64,000 nucleotides of DNA from Embleya sp051903075 (GTDB lineage: Bacteria > Actinomycetota > Actinomycetes > Streptomycetales > Streptomycetaceae), in assembly GCF_051903075.1 (NCBI RefSeq), contig NZ_CP182423.1:1302001-1366000 (forward strand). Reading direction: 5' to 3'. This document shows positions 1 to 8,740 of this stretch, piece after piece. Numbering within the stretch: position 1 is the stretch's first letter; each line of letters begins with the position of its first letter. A program made the translations under genes and the position numbers. The notes beneath the pieces were generated by a model. That model was not told the origin of the DNA. It did no database searches and saw only the letters and a program-made list of their open reading frames with translations.

Positions 1-536
1 CCGCTCTCCCCGAGCGGCCCGGGGCCTCACACCTCGAACTTGCCGAAGTCGGAGGCGTTTCCCACCACCGCCGGCCCCAGATCCGCCGGCGCGTGGGCCA
101 ACACACGGCAACGGCCTCCCAGGCGGAGCCACTTCGTCGAACACGTCCCCGGTGCCCCGCTCACGAATGCGGATACGACCCGTCAGGCCGGTCGACCTCG
201 TGTCGCAACCGCCTCGACGCCCACGACCTCGACACCCTCTGCCGCTGCGCCTCGACCACCTCCGCGGACTCACGCGCACGCACCGCGGCCGGGTCGGAGG
301 GATTCGAGTTCATCGCGACAGTCTGACGCCGCCCCACCTCCCTGTGAAGCCCCGCACACACCCACACAACGCCCAATCCACCCTGAGCACCCGAATCGGG
401 CCCTCGCCCGGCCGGGATGTGTGCCCATGTCGACCGCGATGCCGGTCGGTCGGGCCGATGTGGGTTTGGGCTGGTCGGGGGGCATCCGGGTCAGCATTCT
501 TGGGGGGCGCGGGAATTACAGAGCGAGGGGCGGGCC
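1..536. other. Stretch with no convincing intact gene
   Basis: Several frames are open but none has a convincing start or family. On the minus strand a short frame with plausible actinobacterial composition (start near 313, starting MNSNPSDPAA, stop at 161) is followed in another frame by a segment ending DFGKFEV with its stop at 27-29. Together they could be a decayed or frameshifted small gene. I recognise no family, so no gene is called. The last bases before 537 carry the GAGGGG ribosome binding site of the next gene. Confidence 0.4.
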
Positions 537-1280
537 GTGGGCGGTCGATCCGTGGGTTTGGCTAACTTGGCGGTCCGGGTGGGGGATTCGGATGTGTCCC
601 CCGTTGCGTCCGGGCGTTTGTGGTGTGCGGGGATCGCGGCGGGCGCGGCGTCGTTGGGGGTGGTAGTCGCGGATGTGTACGCGTATTTCGTCTATCGGGA
701 CTGGCGGGCCTGCCTGGCGTCGCGTGTGCACACGTCGGTCGAGCCGGAGGCAATATCGACCGGTGCGCGGATGGTGCCGCGCGGGAACGGCGCCACCGAC
801 GCGGCGGCCGCGGCGGTGTTCGTCACGAGTGTGACGATGGTCGCCCTGGTCGTGTGGTGGACCGTGCTGGTCTCCCGGAACCGCTCGGCCTGGTACGGCC
901 CTTCGCGCGGCTTCGGCGTCCTGTGCCGCTCGGGGCACCGGCGGGCGGGGGACGCCGGACACGCCGGGATAGGCCCTGCCCCGGTGCTGGTGTCGGCCGT
1001 GGGGATACTCGTGTTCACCACGCTCACCCGGCTGTTGGGCCTGGTCGGCACGGACTGGAGCGGGCCACTCGACGGGCAGATCCGGTCGGAGATGGGTTTC
1101 CTGCACTCCCGGATGATGCTCGCCCTCGCCCATGCGGCGGGCGCGCTCCTGATGGCGGTCGTGGTGACGACGACGACACGACGACACCTGCGCCTGCCGA
1201 GCCGCCGACCGGACCCCGATTCCGACCCTGTTTCCGACCCCGACCCCGACCCCGACCCATCGGCGCCTCGGGGCGAGTGA
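537..1280 (+). CDS. Four-helix membrane protein, DUF4328-like
   Basis: Predicted integral membrane protein of 247 residues; function unknown. Four hydrophobic segments are visible: one near the N terminus (LWCAGIAAGAASLGVVVADV), one ending VVWWTVLVSRNR, one around ILVFTTLTRLLGLVG and one around AHAAGALLMAVVV. The spacing and the basic residues after the second helix resemble the DUF4328 family of actinobacteria, a tentative match. The C-terminal tail is an Asp-Pro run encoded by a hexanucleotide CCCCGA repeat near 1236-1259, likely to vary in length. The GTG at 537 was chosen because GAGGGG lies 6-7 bases upstream; longer frames upstream are not protein-like. It converges on the next gene with a 21-base gap. 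Confidence 0.6.
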   Translation: MGGRSVGLANLAVRVGDSDVSPVASGRLWCAGIAAGAASLGVVVADVYAYFVYRDWRACLASRVHTSVEPEAISTGARMVPRGNGATDAAAAAVFVTSVTMVALVVWWTVLVSRNRSAWYGPSRGFGVLCRSGHRRAGDAGHAGIGPAPVLVSAVGILVFTTLTRLLGLVGTDWSGPLDGQIRSEMGFLHSRMMLALAHAAGALLMAVVVTTTTRRHLRLPSRRPDPDSDPVSDPDPDPDPSAPRGE

Positions 1281-1301
1281 CGCGTGTCCGGCCGATCCCA
1301 C

Positions 1302-2096
1302 CTACCGGATCATGCCCAGGAGTGCGGTGTGGGTTTCCCGGTCGGCCGCGGCGATCAGGCCGGCCGCCCCGGTGTACGGCGGTCGGCCGTACAGGTCCGT
1401 CACCACGCAACCGGAGGCCTCACACAGCGCGATGCCGGCGGTGAAGTGCACGCTGTCGCGCAGGTCGCCGTCGGTGACATAGGCGGCCCGGCGACCGGCG
1501 GCCACCCACGCGACGGCCAGGGTGGTGGACACCACGCGCGGCCGGAAACCCGCGACGAAGTCCGGGTCGGCGAGGAGCCGGACCGCGCGGAACGACGGCG
1601 CATTCGGGAACGGCGGATCCAGGTTCACATCCACCAGCCGCGACCCGGACGACGGCACCAAGTCCCGGTCTGTGCCGTCGAGTTGACGGTACGCCCCGGA
1701 ACCGTCGGTCCAGAACACCTCGTCGGCGAACGGATCCGCCACGGCCGCCGCGACGGTCTCGGCACCCACCCGCAGGGCCACGTTCACCGCGACCAACATG
1801 TTGCCCACGGCGTAGTTCAACGTGCCGCACAACGGATCGATCAGCCACCGGCGTTCCGCGCCGGCCGTGCCGGTGTGGCCGCTCTCCTCGCCGGTGACCG
1901 CGTCGTCGGGCCGCGCGTCGCGGAGGATGTCCAGGATGGCCTGTTCCGCGTCCAGATCGGCGGCCGTGGCGAAGTCTCCGGCGCCCTTGTCGAACCGCTC
2001 CGGCGACGTCCCGTACATCCCGCGCACCACGGCCGAACCCGCCCGCGCCGCCCGTACGGCCAGCCCCGCATCCGTCTCCATCTCCAAGATCGCCAT
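1302..2096 (-). CDS. Inositol monophosphatase family protein with altered metal site
   Basis: Member of the Mg2+-dependent inositol monophosphatase/SuhB/CysQ superfamily, 264 residues, close to the usual length. Family landmarks are the GEESG segment, the WLIDPLCGTLN motif, and the late TAGIALCEASG segment that normally reads WDxAAG. In the standard family the DPxDGT motif supplies two metal-binding Asp; here the second is Cys. The Asp of the WDxxAG motif appears to be His. The fold is therefore expected but classical phosphatase activity is uncertain. It is cytoplasmic, with no signal peptide. Start ATG 2096 has a weak ribosome binding site; ATG 2081 is an alternative. It is divergent from the AAA/VWA operon. 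The assignment to the superfamily is firm, the substrate unknown. Confidence 0.8.
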   Translation of the reverse strand: MAILEMETDAGLAVRAARAGSAVVRGMYGTSPERFDKGAGDFATAADLDAEQAILDILRDARPDDAVTGEESGHTGTAGAERRWLIDPLCGTLNYAVGNMLVAVNVALRVGAETVAAAVADPFADEVFWTDGSGAYRQLDGTDRDLVPSSGSRLVDVNLDPPFPNAPSFRAVRLLADPDFVAGFRPRVVSTTLAVAWVAAGRRAAYVTDGDLRDSVHFTAGIALCEASGCVVTDLYGRPPYTGAAGLIAAADRETHTALLGMIR

Positions 2097-2254
2097 ATGG
2101 GGAGCCTACGCGCCACTCTCGACGAGCCGCCGAGCCTTCGCACAGTGAGCCAGGGGGGTCCCTGGCCCTCCGCGGTCGAGGGCGCTAGGCTCCTGCCGAT
2201 GACTACTCACTCCGTAAACGGATTGGGGGTCCCCACCGCGCAAGGTGAGTGCTG

Positions 2255-3679
2255 ATGCTCACCGCGATCGCGAATCGGGATTCCCGCCTCACCCTCTGGC
2301 TGCGCGTGCGCGAGTTCGCCGTGCCGCCCTCCATGATCGAGACCGCGACCGCTCGCCGGCTGGCCGGTGACTGGCAGGCCGCCTGCACCGCCGCAGGTGT
2401 CGACGTCGACATCGATCTCCGCTTCGAAGCCCGCACGCGTGGCGGGGAGTTCGCCGCCCGGATCCGGAACGACCTGCGTGGTCTGGCACCGGATCTGCTG
2501 CGCTGGCACATGCCGAGAATCGCTCCTGACGGGCTGCTGCGCCCGGGTCTGACCGTGTCCCTGGCGCAGTACGACGTCGGCGAGCCCGGCGGCACGCGCC
2601 CGGTGCACCTGGTGGCCCGTACCCCACCCGCGTGGGCGGACGCCGGTCAGCGCATCGCCCTCGCCCTGTGGGACGGATCGCACCGCGACGTCGCCGGCTT
2701 CCGTCACCATCCGCACCGCCATCCCCATCGACGGTTCCGTCTGGACCTGCACCGACATCTCTGGGACGCCCGCCGCAGCGACGAGCTGTGGATCCGTTCC
2801 GGGGCCGACCGGCCGCCCTGCGACGGCGGTTCGGGCCCGGATCCGACTTGGCCGGGACCGGTCCCGGCCGAGTGCGCCGTCGACCGATGGGCCGCCGAGG
2901 CCGCGATCCTGCTCCGGGCCGAGGGGCGACCCACCGGCACCGGCTCGGTCGCGGTGCGCTGCGGGGGCCGTCGCCGGCTGGTCCTGCACGTGGTCGCGGA
3001 CGACGACGGTCCCGGGCCGTCGACGGTACGGATCGCGGTCGTCGAACCGCGACCCGCCGGCGGCGACATCACCGGGCTGCCGGTCCTGCCCGACGCGGCC
3101 ACCTGGATACCGCCCGACCTGGAACTGCTGCGCGCCGGCCTGATCGGACCCGATCGGCTGCACCCGCTGGTCGCCGCGGCATTGGTACCGGGCCATGTCG
3201 CGGGCGCGGCACCCGTCCTCGCGGACCACGTCTCGGGACGACCCGACATCGTGGAATGCCGGGGCGCTCGCCACCGCATCGGCCTGGTCGACGGCGTACT
3301 CGCACCACTCGACCACGATCCGGACGAGATCCGTCGCGAGGAACTGCTGCACGCACTGACCGGCACCCCGCTGCCCTGCCTCCAGGCCATCGACGCGGCA
3401 CACCGCCGCCCGGACTGCATCGCGGGCGTCCGCGAACGTCTGGACCACGGCGACATCGCCGGCGCACTCGCCGTCGTCGAGAGCCTGCTCGGCCCCGACG
3501 CACTACCGCGCGGCGGCCTCCTCCGCGACGAACTGGAAGACGCCGCCGAACGGTTGATCACCCACGGGTTGTTCCGAGCGGGCCTGGGCGGACCGGCGCC
3601 CGACCGCATCCCGCTCCGAAACCGTCCACGTCCCCCACACACCCGCCGCGCCCATCCGGGCAACATGTACCCGCACTGA
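2255..3679 (+). CDS. Uncharacterised protein, first gene of MoxR/VWA operon
   Basis: A 474-residue protein I cannot assign to a family. It has no signal peptide or membrane helix and a normal actinobacterial composition. A His-rich stretch lies around residues 150-165 (HHPHRHPHRR). The C-terminal third has alternating helical segments and the last 30 residues are Pro/Arg-rich and probably disordered. The ATG at 2255 was preferred to an upstream GTG at 2249 because AAGGTGAG sits directly before it. It is transcribed toward the MoxR ATPase 163 bases downstream, and the three genes probably act together. By analogy with other MoxR-VWA operons it may be a substrate or accessory factor of the chaperone pair; that is inference from position only. 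Confidence 0.7.
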   Translation: MLTAIANRDSRLTLWLRVREFAVPPSMIETATARRLAGDWQAACTAAGVDVDIDLRFEARTRGGEFAARIRNDLRGLAPDLLRWHMPRIAPDGLLRPGLTVSLAQYDVGEPGGTRPVHLVARTPPAWADAGQRIALALWDGSHRDVAGFRHHPHRHPHRRFRLDLHRHLWDARRSDELWIRSGADRPPCDGGSGPDPTWPGPVPAECAVDRWAAEAAILLRAEGRPTGTGSVAVRCGGRRRLVLHVVADDDGPGPSTVRIAVVEPRPAGGDITGLPVLPDAATWIPPDLELLRAGLIGPDRLHPLVAAALVPGHVAGAAPVLADHVSGRPDIVECRGARHRIGLVDGVLAPLDHDPDEIRREELLHALTGTPLPCLQAIDAAHRRPDCIAGVRERLDHGDIAGALAVVESLLGPDALPRGGLLRDELEDAAERLITHGLFRAGLGGPAPDRIPLRNRPRPPHTRRAHPGNMYPH

Positions 3680-3842
3680 GGCGAACCCGCCGACCAACCC
3701 GGGGACTTCGAGCCGACGCACACACGTGTGCGCTGCCGGGCGCGCCGCCGCAGGCACTTCGCCGCGCGCTTGCGTGCGCACTTCGGCGTGCGCACCTTCG
3801 CGCGCCCGAAGCTCCCCCACCGAACCCAAAAGGTGATCACCC

Positions 3843-5093
3843 ATGCCCACACCCACCCCACTCACCACCACCGCACCGCGCAGCACGCCCCAACTCGACG
3901 TGGCCGCAGAGTTGTTGGCTCTCCTGCGGGACACCGCCACCGAGCCCCGCCCCGATACCCAACTGGAGGCCCTGACCCTGGCCGTGGCCGCCGACCTGCC
4001 CGTACTGCTGTGGGGTGAACCCGGGATCGGCAAGACCGCCGCGCTCACCCAACTCGCCGAGACCCTGGACCTGCCGCTCACCACCGTGATCGCCAGCGTG
4101 CACGAACCCTCGGACTTCTCCGGCCTGCCCATCGTCGGCGACGATCCGGCGACCAACGGTGTACCGATGGCCCCGCCGGAGTGGGCCGTTCGCCTCGTGC
4201 GCGCCGGACGCGGACTGCTGTTCCTGGACGAGTTGTCCACCGCGCCGCCGGCCGTACAGGCCGCCCTGCTCCGGCTCGTCCTCGAACGCCGGGTCGGCGC
4301 CCTGCAACTGCCGCCCGGCATCCGGATCGTGGCCGCCGCCAACCCGCGCGGGTCGGCCGCCGACGGCTGGGAGCTGAGCCCGCCGATGGCGAACCGCTTC
4401 GTACACCTCCAATGGGTACACGACCACGACGTCGTGGTGCGCGGCCTCGGCGGCACCTGGCCGCATGCCACCCTGCCCGTCCTGGACCCGACCCGACTCG
4501 CCGAGGCCGTGGCCTTCGCCCGCCGGGCGGTCTGCGGCCTGCTCGCCGGCCGCCCCAAGCTCGTCCACCTCCTTCCCACCACGGAAACCCGTCGCGGCGG
4601 CGCCTGGCCGTCGCCGCGCAGCTGGGACATGACGGTGTCGCTGATCGCCTTCGCCACCGCCGCCGGGTCCTCCCGCGAGGTGGTGTCCCTGCTGGTCAGG
4701 GGCACCGTCGGGGACGGCCCGGGGCTCGAACTGCTGGCCGCCCTGGACCGGATGGACCTCCCGGACCCCGAGGACCTGCTCGCCGACCCGACCCGCGCGA
4801 TCCTGCCCGAGCGCGGAGACCTGCGTCAGGCCGTACTCGACGGCGTCGTCGAGGCGGTCCGCAACCGCCCGGACAAGCCCCGATGGGACGCGGCCTGGGC
4901 GATCCTGGTCCGCGCACTCGACACCGGCGCCCCGGACCTGGTGGTCGTCCCCGCCACCACCCTCGCCTCGCTGCGCGACCAGGACTGGGAGGTGCCGGCA
5001 TCGATCGAGCGGCTGGCCGGAGCCGTGTCGCTGTCCCGGCGCGCGGACCGGGCGGCGGCCCGAACCGCGGTGACCGCACGGGCCGGCCGATGA
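3843..5093 (+). CDS. MoxR-type AAA+ ATPase
   Basis: AAA+ ATPase of the MoxR class, 416 residues, cytoplasmic. A Walker A motif (GEPGIGKT) is visible at about residues 58-65, Walker B as LLFLDELS near residue 130, and the sensor-1 region as IVAAANPRGSAADG. MoxR proteins act with VWA-domain partners as chaperones or metal-insertion factors for enzyme complexes; the partner is the next gene, whose ATG overlaps this stop codon (ATGA at 5090-5093), indicating translational coupling. The C-terminal third (from about residue 250) is a helical extension of unclear role. The substrate of the pair is unknown. Confidence 0.9.
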   Translation: MPTPTPLTTTAPRSTPQLDVAAELLALLRDTATEPRPDTQLEALTLAVAADLPVLLWGEPGIGKTAALTQLAETLDLPLTTVIASVHEPSDFSGLPIVGDDPATNGVPMAPPEWAVRLVRAGRGLLFLDELSTAPPAVQAALLRLVLERRVGALQLPPGIRIVAAANPRGSAADGWELSPPMANRFVHLQWVHDHDVVVRGLGGTWPHATLPVLDPTRLAEAVAFARRAVCGLLAGRPKLVHLLPTTETRRGGAWPSPRSWDMTVSLIAFATAAGSSREVVSLLVRGTVGDGPGLELLAALDRMDLPDPEDLLADPTRAILPERGDLRQAVLDGVVEAVRNRPDKPRWDAAWAILVRALDTGAPDLVVVPATTLASLRDQDWEVPASIERLAGAVSLSRRADRAAARTAVTARAGR

Positions 5094-6337
5094 TCGCCGA
5101 CGCGCCGGGAGCCCTCGACCTGGACAAGCTCTACGCGGCCCGCCTGTACGCCGCCCGCGCCCGCCCGTACCTGGCCACCGCCCTGTACGCGCTGCACGTG
5201 GTCGAGTCGCGGGCCGTGTCGACGATGGCCGTCGACCGGCACTGGCGATGCTACGTCTCACCGGCGTTCGTGGCCCGAACCCCCGAGGAGGAACTGGCCT
5301 CCGTATGGGTGCACGAGGTGTCGCACCTGCTTCGCGACCACCACGGGCGCAGCGACCGGGTGGCGTACGAGCGCGGATTGACCGGCCGCGGTGACCGATT
5401 GCGGATGAACCTCGCCGCCGACTGCGAGATCAACGACGACGCGTTCGACGACGGACTGCCCCAGCCCGAAGGCGCCGTGCTACCGGGCTTGTTCGGAATG
5501 TCCAATGGCGAGTTGATGGAGACCTACCTGCGCGAGATCGTGATGGGACTGGTCACGCAGGACCTGGCGTGGCTGGACTGCGGCAGCGGCGCCGACGGGT
5601 TGGATCGGGAGTGGGATCTGGGGCCGGACGGCGCGCACGGCCTGAGCGAGCACGAACGGGACGCGGTCCGGTACCGGGTGGCGCAGGGCATCAGGGGCCG
5701 GCCCGGGCATGCCTCGAAGTCGTGGCGGCGGTGGGCCGAGGAGGTGTTCCATCCGCCGCAGCCGTGGCGGCAGTTGCTGGGCGCGGCGGTGCGCTCGGCG
5801 GTGGCCGGAGCCGGCGGTGCCGACGACTACACGTACGGCCGGCCGGCCCGCCGTTCGGCCGGCGTGCCCGGCGTCGTGTTGCCGAGCCTGCGTCGCAAGC
5901 CGCCTCGGGTGGCCGTGGTGGTCGATACGTCCGCGTCGGTGAGCGACGCCGAACTGGGCAGCGCCCTCCTCGAAGTGGCCGCCATCTCCCGCGCCGTGGG
6001 CGGCCGGCGCGACCTGGTCACCGTGGTGTCGTGCGACGCGGCGGCCCGGATCGTGCAACCGCTGTGCGACGGCGAGGGCATCACGCTGCTCGGCGGCGGC
6101 GGTACGGACCTGCGCTCGGGGTTCGCCAAGGCCCTGCGCCGCAGCCCTCGCCCCGACGTCGTCGTGGTGTTGACGGACGGTCAGACGCCCTGGCCCAGTG
6201 CCCGCCCGTCCTGTCGCACGGTGGTGGGCCTGTTCCCCCGCGTCCACGGCTATTCCGTGAACGAGGACAACCCCGAGTACACTCCGGACCTGCCACCCGA
6301 CTGGGCCCACGTGGTGACGATCGGACCAACTTCCTGA
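5090..6337 (+). CDS. VWA-like protein with N-terminal HExxH domain (DUF2201 type)
   Basis: Protein of 415 residues. The N-terminal half has an HEVSH motif at about residues 75-79 within a metallopeptidase-like domain, as in DUF2201 proteins. The C-terminal half is a VWA-like fold: a MIDAS-type DTSAS begins at about residue 279, GGGGTDLRSG follows about 60 residues later, and VVLTDG after that. This two-domain layout is typical of the VWA partners encoded with MoxR ATPases. Whether HEVSH is catalytic is not known; a zinc-binding structural role is possible. The start ATG overlaps the stop of the MoxR gene. No signal peptide is seen, so it should act in the cytoplasm with the ATPase. Confidence 0.88.
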   Translation: MIADAPGALDLDKLYAARLYAARARPYLATALYALHVVESRAVSTMAVDRHWRCYVSPAFVARTPEEELASVWVHEVSHLLRDHHGRSDRVAYERGLTGRGDRLRMNLAADCEINDDAFDDGLPQPEGAVLPGLFGMSNGELMETYLREIVMGLVTQDLAWLDCGSGADGLDREWDLGPDGAHGLSEHERDAVRYRVAQGIRGRPGHASKSWRRWAEEVFHPPQPWRQLLGAAVRSAVAGAGGADDYTYGRPARRSAGVPGVVLPSLRRKPPRVAVVVDTSASVSDAELGSALLEVAAISRAVGGRRDLVTVVSCDAAARIVQPLCDGEGITLLGGGGTDLRSGFAKALRRSPRPDVVVVLTDGQTPWPSARPSCRTVVGLFPRVHGYSVNEDNPEYTPDLPPDWAHVVTIGPTS

Positions 6338-6420
6338 TCCTCCAGGGGAGTCCACGGGTGACGGGGGTCGGCAGCACGGTGCCGACACCGCCGTCCCCGG
6401 CGTCGGGGTGTCGGACCGGG

Positions 6421-6942
6421 ATGGAAACATGGGGGTTCCCGGAGTCGTGTCGACGACCCGGGAATGGTCGGCCTGCCGAGGAGGTCATCATCAGCGACGC
6501 CACCGGCCTGTGCATCGCGCCCCGCCCCGACGGCGGGTGCCGTGCACCGGCCCTCCCCGACGCCCCGGTTCCGCTGTGCGCCGAACACGTGGCCGCCACC
6601 TGCGAGTTCGCCCATGACGGCCTACCCGGCGACGACGAGGAGGAGACTCCCTCCGGCCGGCGCCCGCGCCGACAACCCACCGAGGTCACCATGCTCGGCG
6701 AGGGGCTCGTCTACTTCGTCCGCACCGATCGACGGATCAAGATCGGCTTCACGACCGACCTGCGCCGGCGACTGGCCCAGTCCGCCCCGGGCGAGGTCCT
6801 GCACACCGAACCCGGCTCGATCGCCGACGAACGCCGTCTGCACGCCGCGTTCCAGGACCTCCGCCTCCGCGGCGAATGGTTCCGTGCGGATCCTCGCCTC
6901 CTCGACCACATCGCCACCCTCAAGGCGAAGGCAACCGCGTAG
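6421..6942 (+). CDS. GIY-YIG/Mug113 (T5orf172-type) domain protein
   Basis: Protein of about 173 residues. The C-terminal 80 residues match the Mug113/T5orf172 branch of the GIY-YIG superfamily: VYFVRTDRRIKIGFTTDLRRRL, with the later E-R-LH-AF pattern (DERRLHAAF) and GEWFRAD. Proteins of this branch are usually uncharacterised; nuclease activity is possible but unproven. The N-terminal part has several Cys (CIAPRPDGGC, PLCAEH) that may form a small metal-binding module. Start is uncertain: ATG 6421 is used here, but a perfect GAGGAGGT at 6478-6485 precedes an in-frame ATC at 6487, raising the possibility of a non-canonical start. The stop codon lies inside the first unit of a 25-bp tandem repeat. 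Confidence 0.7.
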   Translation: METWGFPESCRRPGNGRPAEEVIISDATGLCIAPRPDGGCRAPALPDAPVPLCAEHVAATCEFAHDGLPGDDEEETPSGRRPRRQPTEVTMLGEGLVYFVRTDRRIKIGFTTDLRRRLAQSAPGEVLHTEPGSIADERRLHAAFQDLRLRGEWFRADPRLLDHIATLKAKATA

Positions 6943-7029
6943 AGCGAAGCCGCAGGCAACCGTGTAGAGCAAGGCCACAGGCAACGGCGTGGATCGAAGG
7001 CGAAGACAACCGCGTGGATCAAGCGTCCC
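6930..7029. repeat. 25-bp degenerate tandem repeat, about four units
   Basis: Units begin at 6930, 6955, 6980 and 7005 with an exact 25-base period and the core GGCAACCGCGT. The first unit contains the stop codon of the Mug113-domain gene and the fourth overlaps the stop codon of the convergent phosphotransferase gene at 7019. The units differ from each other at several bases, so the array is old or diverging. No start codon or ribosome binding site is associated with it. Confidence 0.85.
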
Positions 7030-7930
7030 GTTCGCCCAGCACCGCCGCCAGAACGTGGCGGGCGCTGGTGGTCATCGCCCGGTTGGTTTCGCGGTAGTAC
7101 GGGAGGGCGATCACGGCCTGCGACAGCGTGCGGGCCCGGCCCCGGAGCCAGGTCGCGTCGTCGACGCCGAGGGCGTCGCGGAAGGTCCGCCGCGCGCCGG
7201 CGGGCAGCAGGTTCCAGGCCGGGAACAGGTCGCAGGCCGGGTCGCCCAGCCCCACACACCCGAAGTCGATCACCGCGGTCAACCGCCCGGCGCCGTCCAC
7301 CAGCAGGTTGCCCGGCATCAGGTCGGCGTGGAGCCACACCGGCGGCTCGTCCCGCCCCACGTCGGCCCGCAGTCCGTCCTCCCATACCGCGATCGCGGCA
7401 TCGCAGTCGACGCCCTCCGCCGGGATCGCGCGCAGTTCCTCGATCGCCGACCGGGTCGAGGCGTCCAGCGCGGCGAGCGGTCCGCCCCGATGGGCCTTCG
7501 GCGCTCCCGGCAACCGGACCCCGCGCATCGTCGCCACGAACCCGGCCAGGTCCTCGGCCAGTCGCGCGGGTGCCCGCAGTGCCCCCGGCTCCGGGTTCTC
7601 CCCCGCCAGCCACCGGTACACCGACCACGGCCAGGGGTACCCGTCGGCCGGCTCCCCCGCGCCCAGCACCTCCGGCACGGCCGTCGGCAGCAGCCCGGCG
7701 AGGCGCGGCAACCACTCCCGCTCCAGCGTGACGTCCGCGACCCCGCCGCGCACCAGCGGCAACCGCACGACCATGTCCGCACCCAGTCGGTACATCGCGT
7801 TCACCGTGCCACCCGACGGGAACCGCTCCACCGGCAGTCCCGCCCATCGGGGGAACTGCCCGGCAACCAGCCGCCACACGAGGTCGCCGTCGACGGGGTG
7901 CATACCGGAGTGCATCTGTCCTGTGTTCAT
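7019..7930 (-). CDS. Aminoglycoside phosphotransferase (APH) family protein
   Basis: APH/choline-kinase-fold phosphotransferase, 303 residues, cytoplasmic. The catalytic loop reads HADLMPGN (HxDxxxxN) and the metal-binding segment IDFGCVGLGDPACDL follows about 20 residues later, so the active site is complete. Substrates in this family range from aminoglycosides and macrolides to small metabolites and cannot be read from sequence; the GTVNAMYRLG opening is common among uncharacterised actinobacterial members. The ATG at 7930 was chosen because the family alignment begins shortly after it; in-frame upstream sequence is low-complexity. The ribosome binding site is weak. The gene converges on the Mug113-domain gene through the tandem repeat. 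Confidence 0.85.
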   Translation of the reverse strand: MNTGQMHSGMHPVDGDLVWRLVAGQFPRWAGLPVERFPSGGTVNAMYRLGADMVVRLPLVRGGVADVTLEREWLPRLAGLLPTAVPEVLGAGEPADGYPWPWSVYRWLAGENPEPGALRAPARLAEDLAGFVATMRGVRLPGAPKAHRGGPLAALDASTRSAIEELRAIPAEGVDCDAAIAVWEDGLRADVGRDEPPVWLHADLMPGNLLVDGAGRLTAVIDFGCVGLGDPACDLFPAWNLLPAGARRTFRDALGVDDATWLRGRARTLSQAVIALPYYRETNRAMTTSARHVLAAVLGERDA

Positions 7931-8026
7931 CACCGACCATCCGACCGCCCACCCACGACACCCCTCAACCGTTTTCCCGCCCGCCGCCCCGCACCCGCAG
8001 CGCACCCCATACCCGGGACGACCCGC

Positions 8027-8668
8027 TCACGCGCCCCAGCGCGAAGCCGCCGCCCCCGCCTCCATCCCGGTGCGGCCCGTCCCGTCCTCACCCCGTTCGC
8101 GGAGCAGTTCGCCGGGGAGGCTGTAGCGGGGGGCGTTCTGCGGATTCCGGCGGGCGTGGCGGACGATTTCCCCGGTCAGGGTCTCGGCCATCCGTAGCCG
8201 GGGGTGTTCGGCGTGGATCGCCCGGGCCTGGGCGTCGTCGACGCATTCGGTGTCCACGCCGAAGTCGATGGCGATGCCCCTGCGGGTCAGGTACGTCAGC
8301 GTGCCGCGGCGCTCGGCGATCCCGGCCGAGGTGTGCAGCGCGATGGCCTCCCAGACCCGGTCGACGTCGGCGGCGGCCACCCCGCCCTCGGTCAGGAACG
8401 CCGCGGCCATGTCGGCCCCTTCGACCTCGAATCGTTGCCGGCCCTCCGCGTCGGGCGACGTCCCGAGGTCGTGCAGCGCGCAGGCCGAGAACAGCAGGTC
8501 GGGGTCGAAGTCCGCGCCGGGTCGCAGCCTGTCGTACGCGGCCTGCAACACGGCGAACCGGTAGCTGCGGAAACTGTGCTCCGCGGTCGGCCGCGACGTG
8601 CGGGCCCGCACGTACTCGATCGTCCGGTGGGCCAGGGGCGTGGTGGGAACGGCGGCGATTGTGTCCAT
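8027..8668 (-). CDS. HD-domain metal-dependent phosphohydrolase
   Basis: HD-superfamily protein of 213 residues. The metal-binding pattern is clear: AEHSFRSYRF supplies the first His, ALHDLG the HD pair, and AIALHTS a later His. This group resembles cyanamide-hydratase-like and HDIG-type small hydrolases, but the substrate is not evident. No signal peptide. It is transcribed divergently from the GlxA-type regulator, with 71 bases between the two start codons containing a dyad, so the regulator probably controls it. The ATG at 8668 fits the family N terminus (MDTIAAVP). Confidence 0.82.
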   Translation of the reverse strand: MDTIAAVPTTPLAHRTIEYVRARTSRPTAEHSFRSYRFAVLQAAYDRLRPGADFDPDLLFSACALHDLGTSPDAEGRQRFEVEGADMAAAFLTEGGVAAADVDRVWEAIALHTSAGIAERRGTLTYLTRRGIAIDFGVDTECVDDAQARAIHAEHPRLRMAETLTGEIVRHARRNPQNAPRYSLPGELLRERGEDGTGRTGMEAGAAASRWGA

Positions 8669-8705
8669 GCCCCGACGGTAATCCGCGGATCGGTGCCCGA
8701 GGCAG

Positions 8706-8740
8706 TGGCACGATTGCCATTCATCGATAGTATCGTGCCA
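8706..8740. promoter_or_regulatory. Dyad operator and probable leaderless promoter between HD and GlxA genes
   Basis: TGGCACGAT (8706-8714) and ATCGTGCCA (8732-8740) form a perfect 9-base inverted repeat with a 17-base spacer. TGGCA and TGCCA form a smaller dyad inside the left half. A TAGTAT -10-like hexamer (8728-8733) ends six bases before the GlxA start codon, so transcription could begin at or next to the ATG, giving a leaderless message. The dyad overlaps this promoter, consistent with autorepression. Confidence 0.55.

Noticed and set aside
1216..1260. Microsatellite as a regulatory element
   Set aside because: The hexanucleotide run lies within the coding region of the first membrane protein and encodes its Asp-Pro tail.
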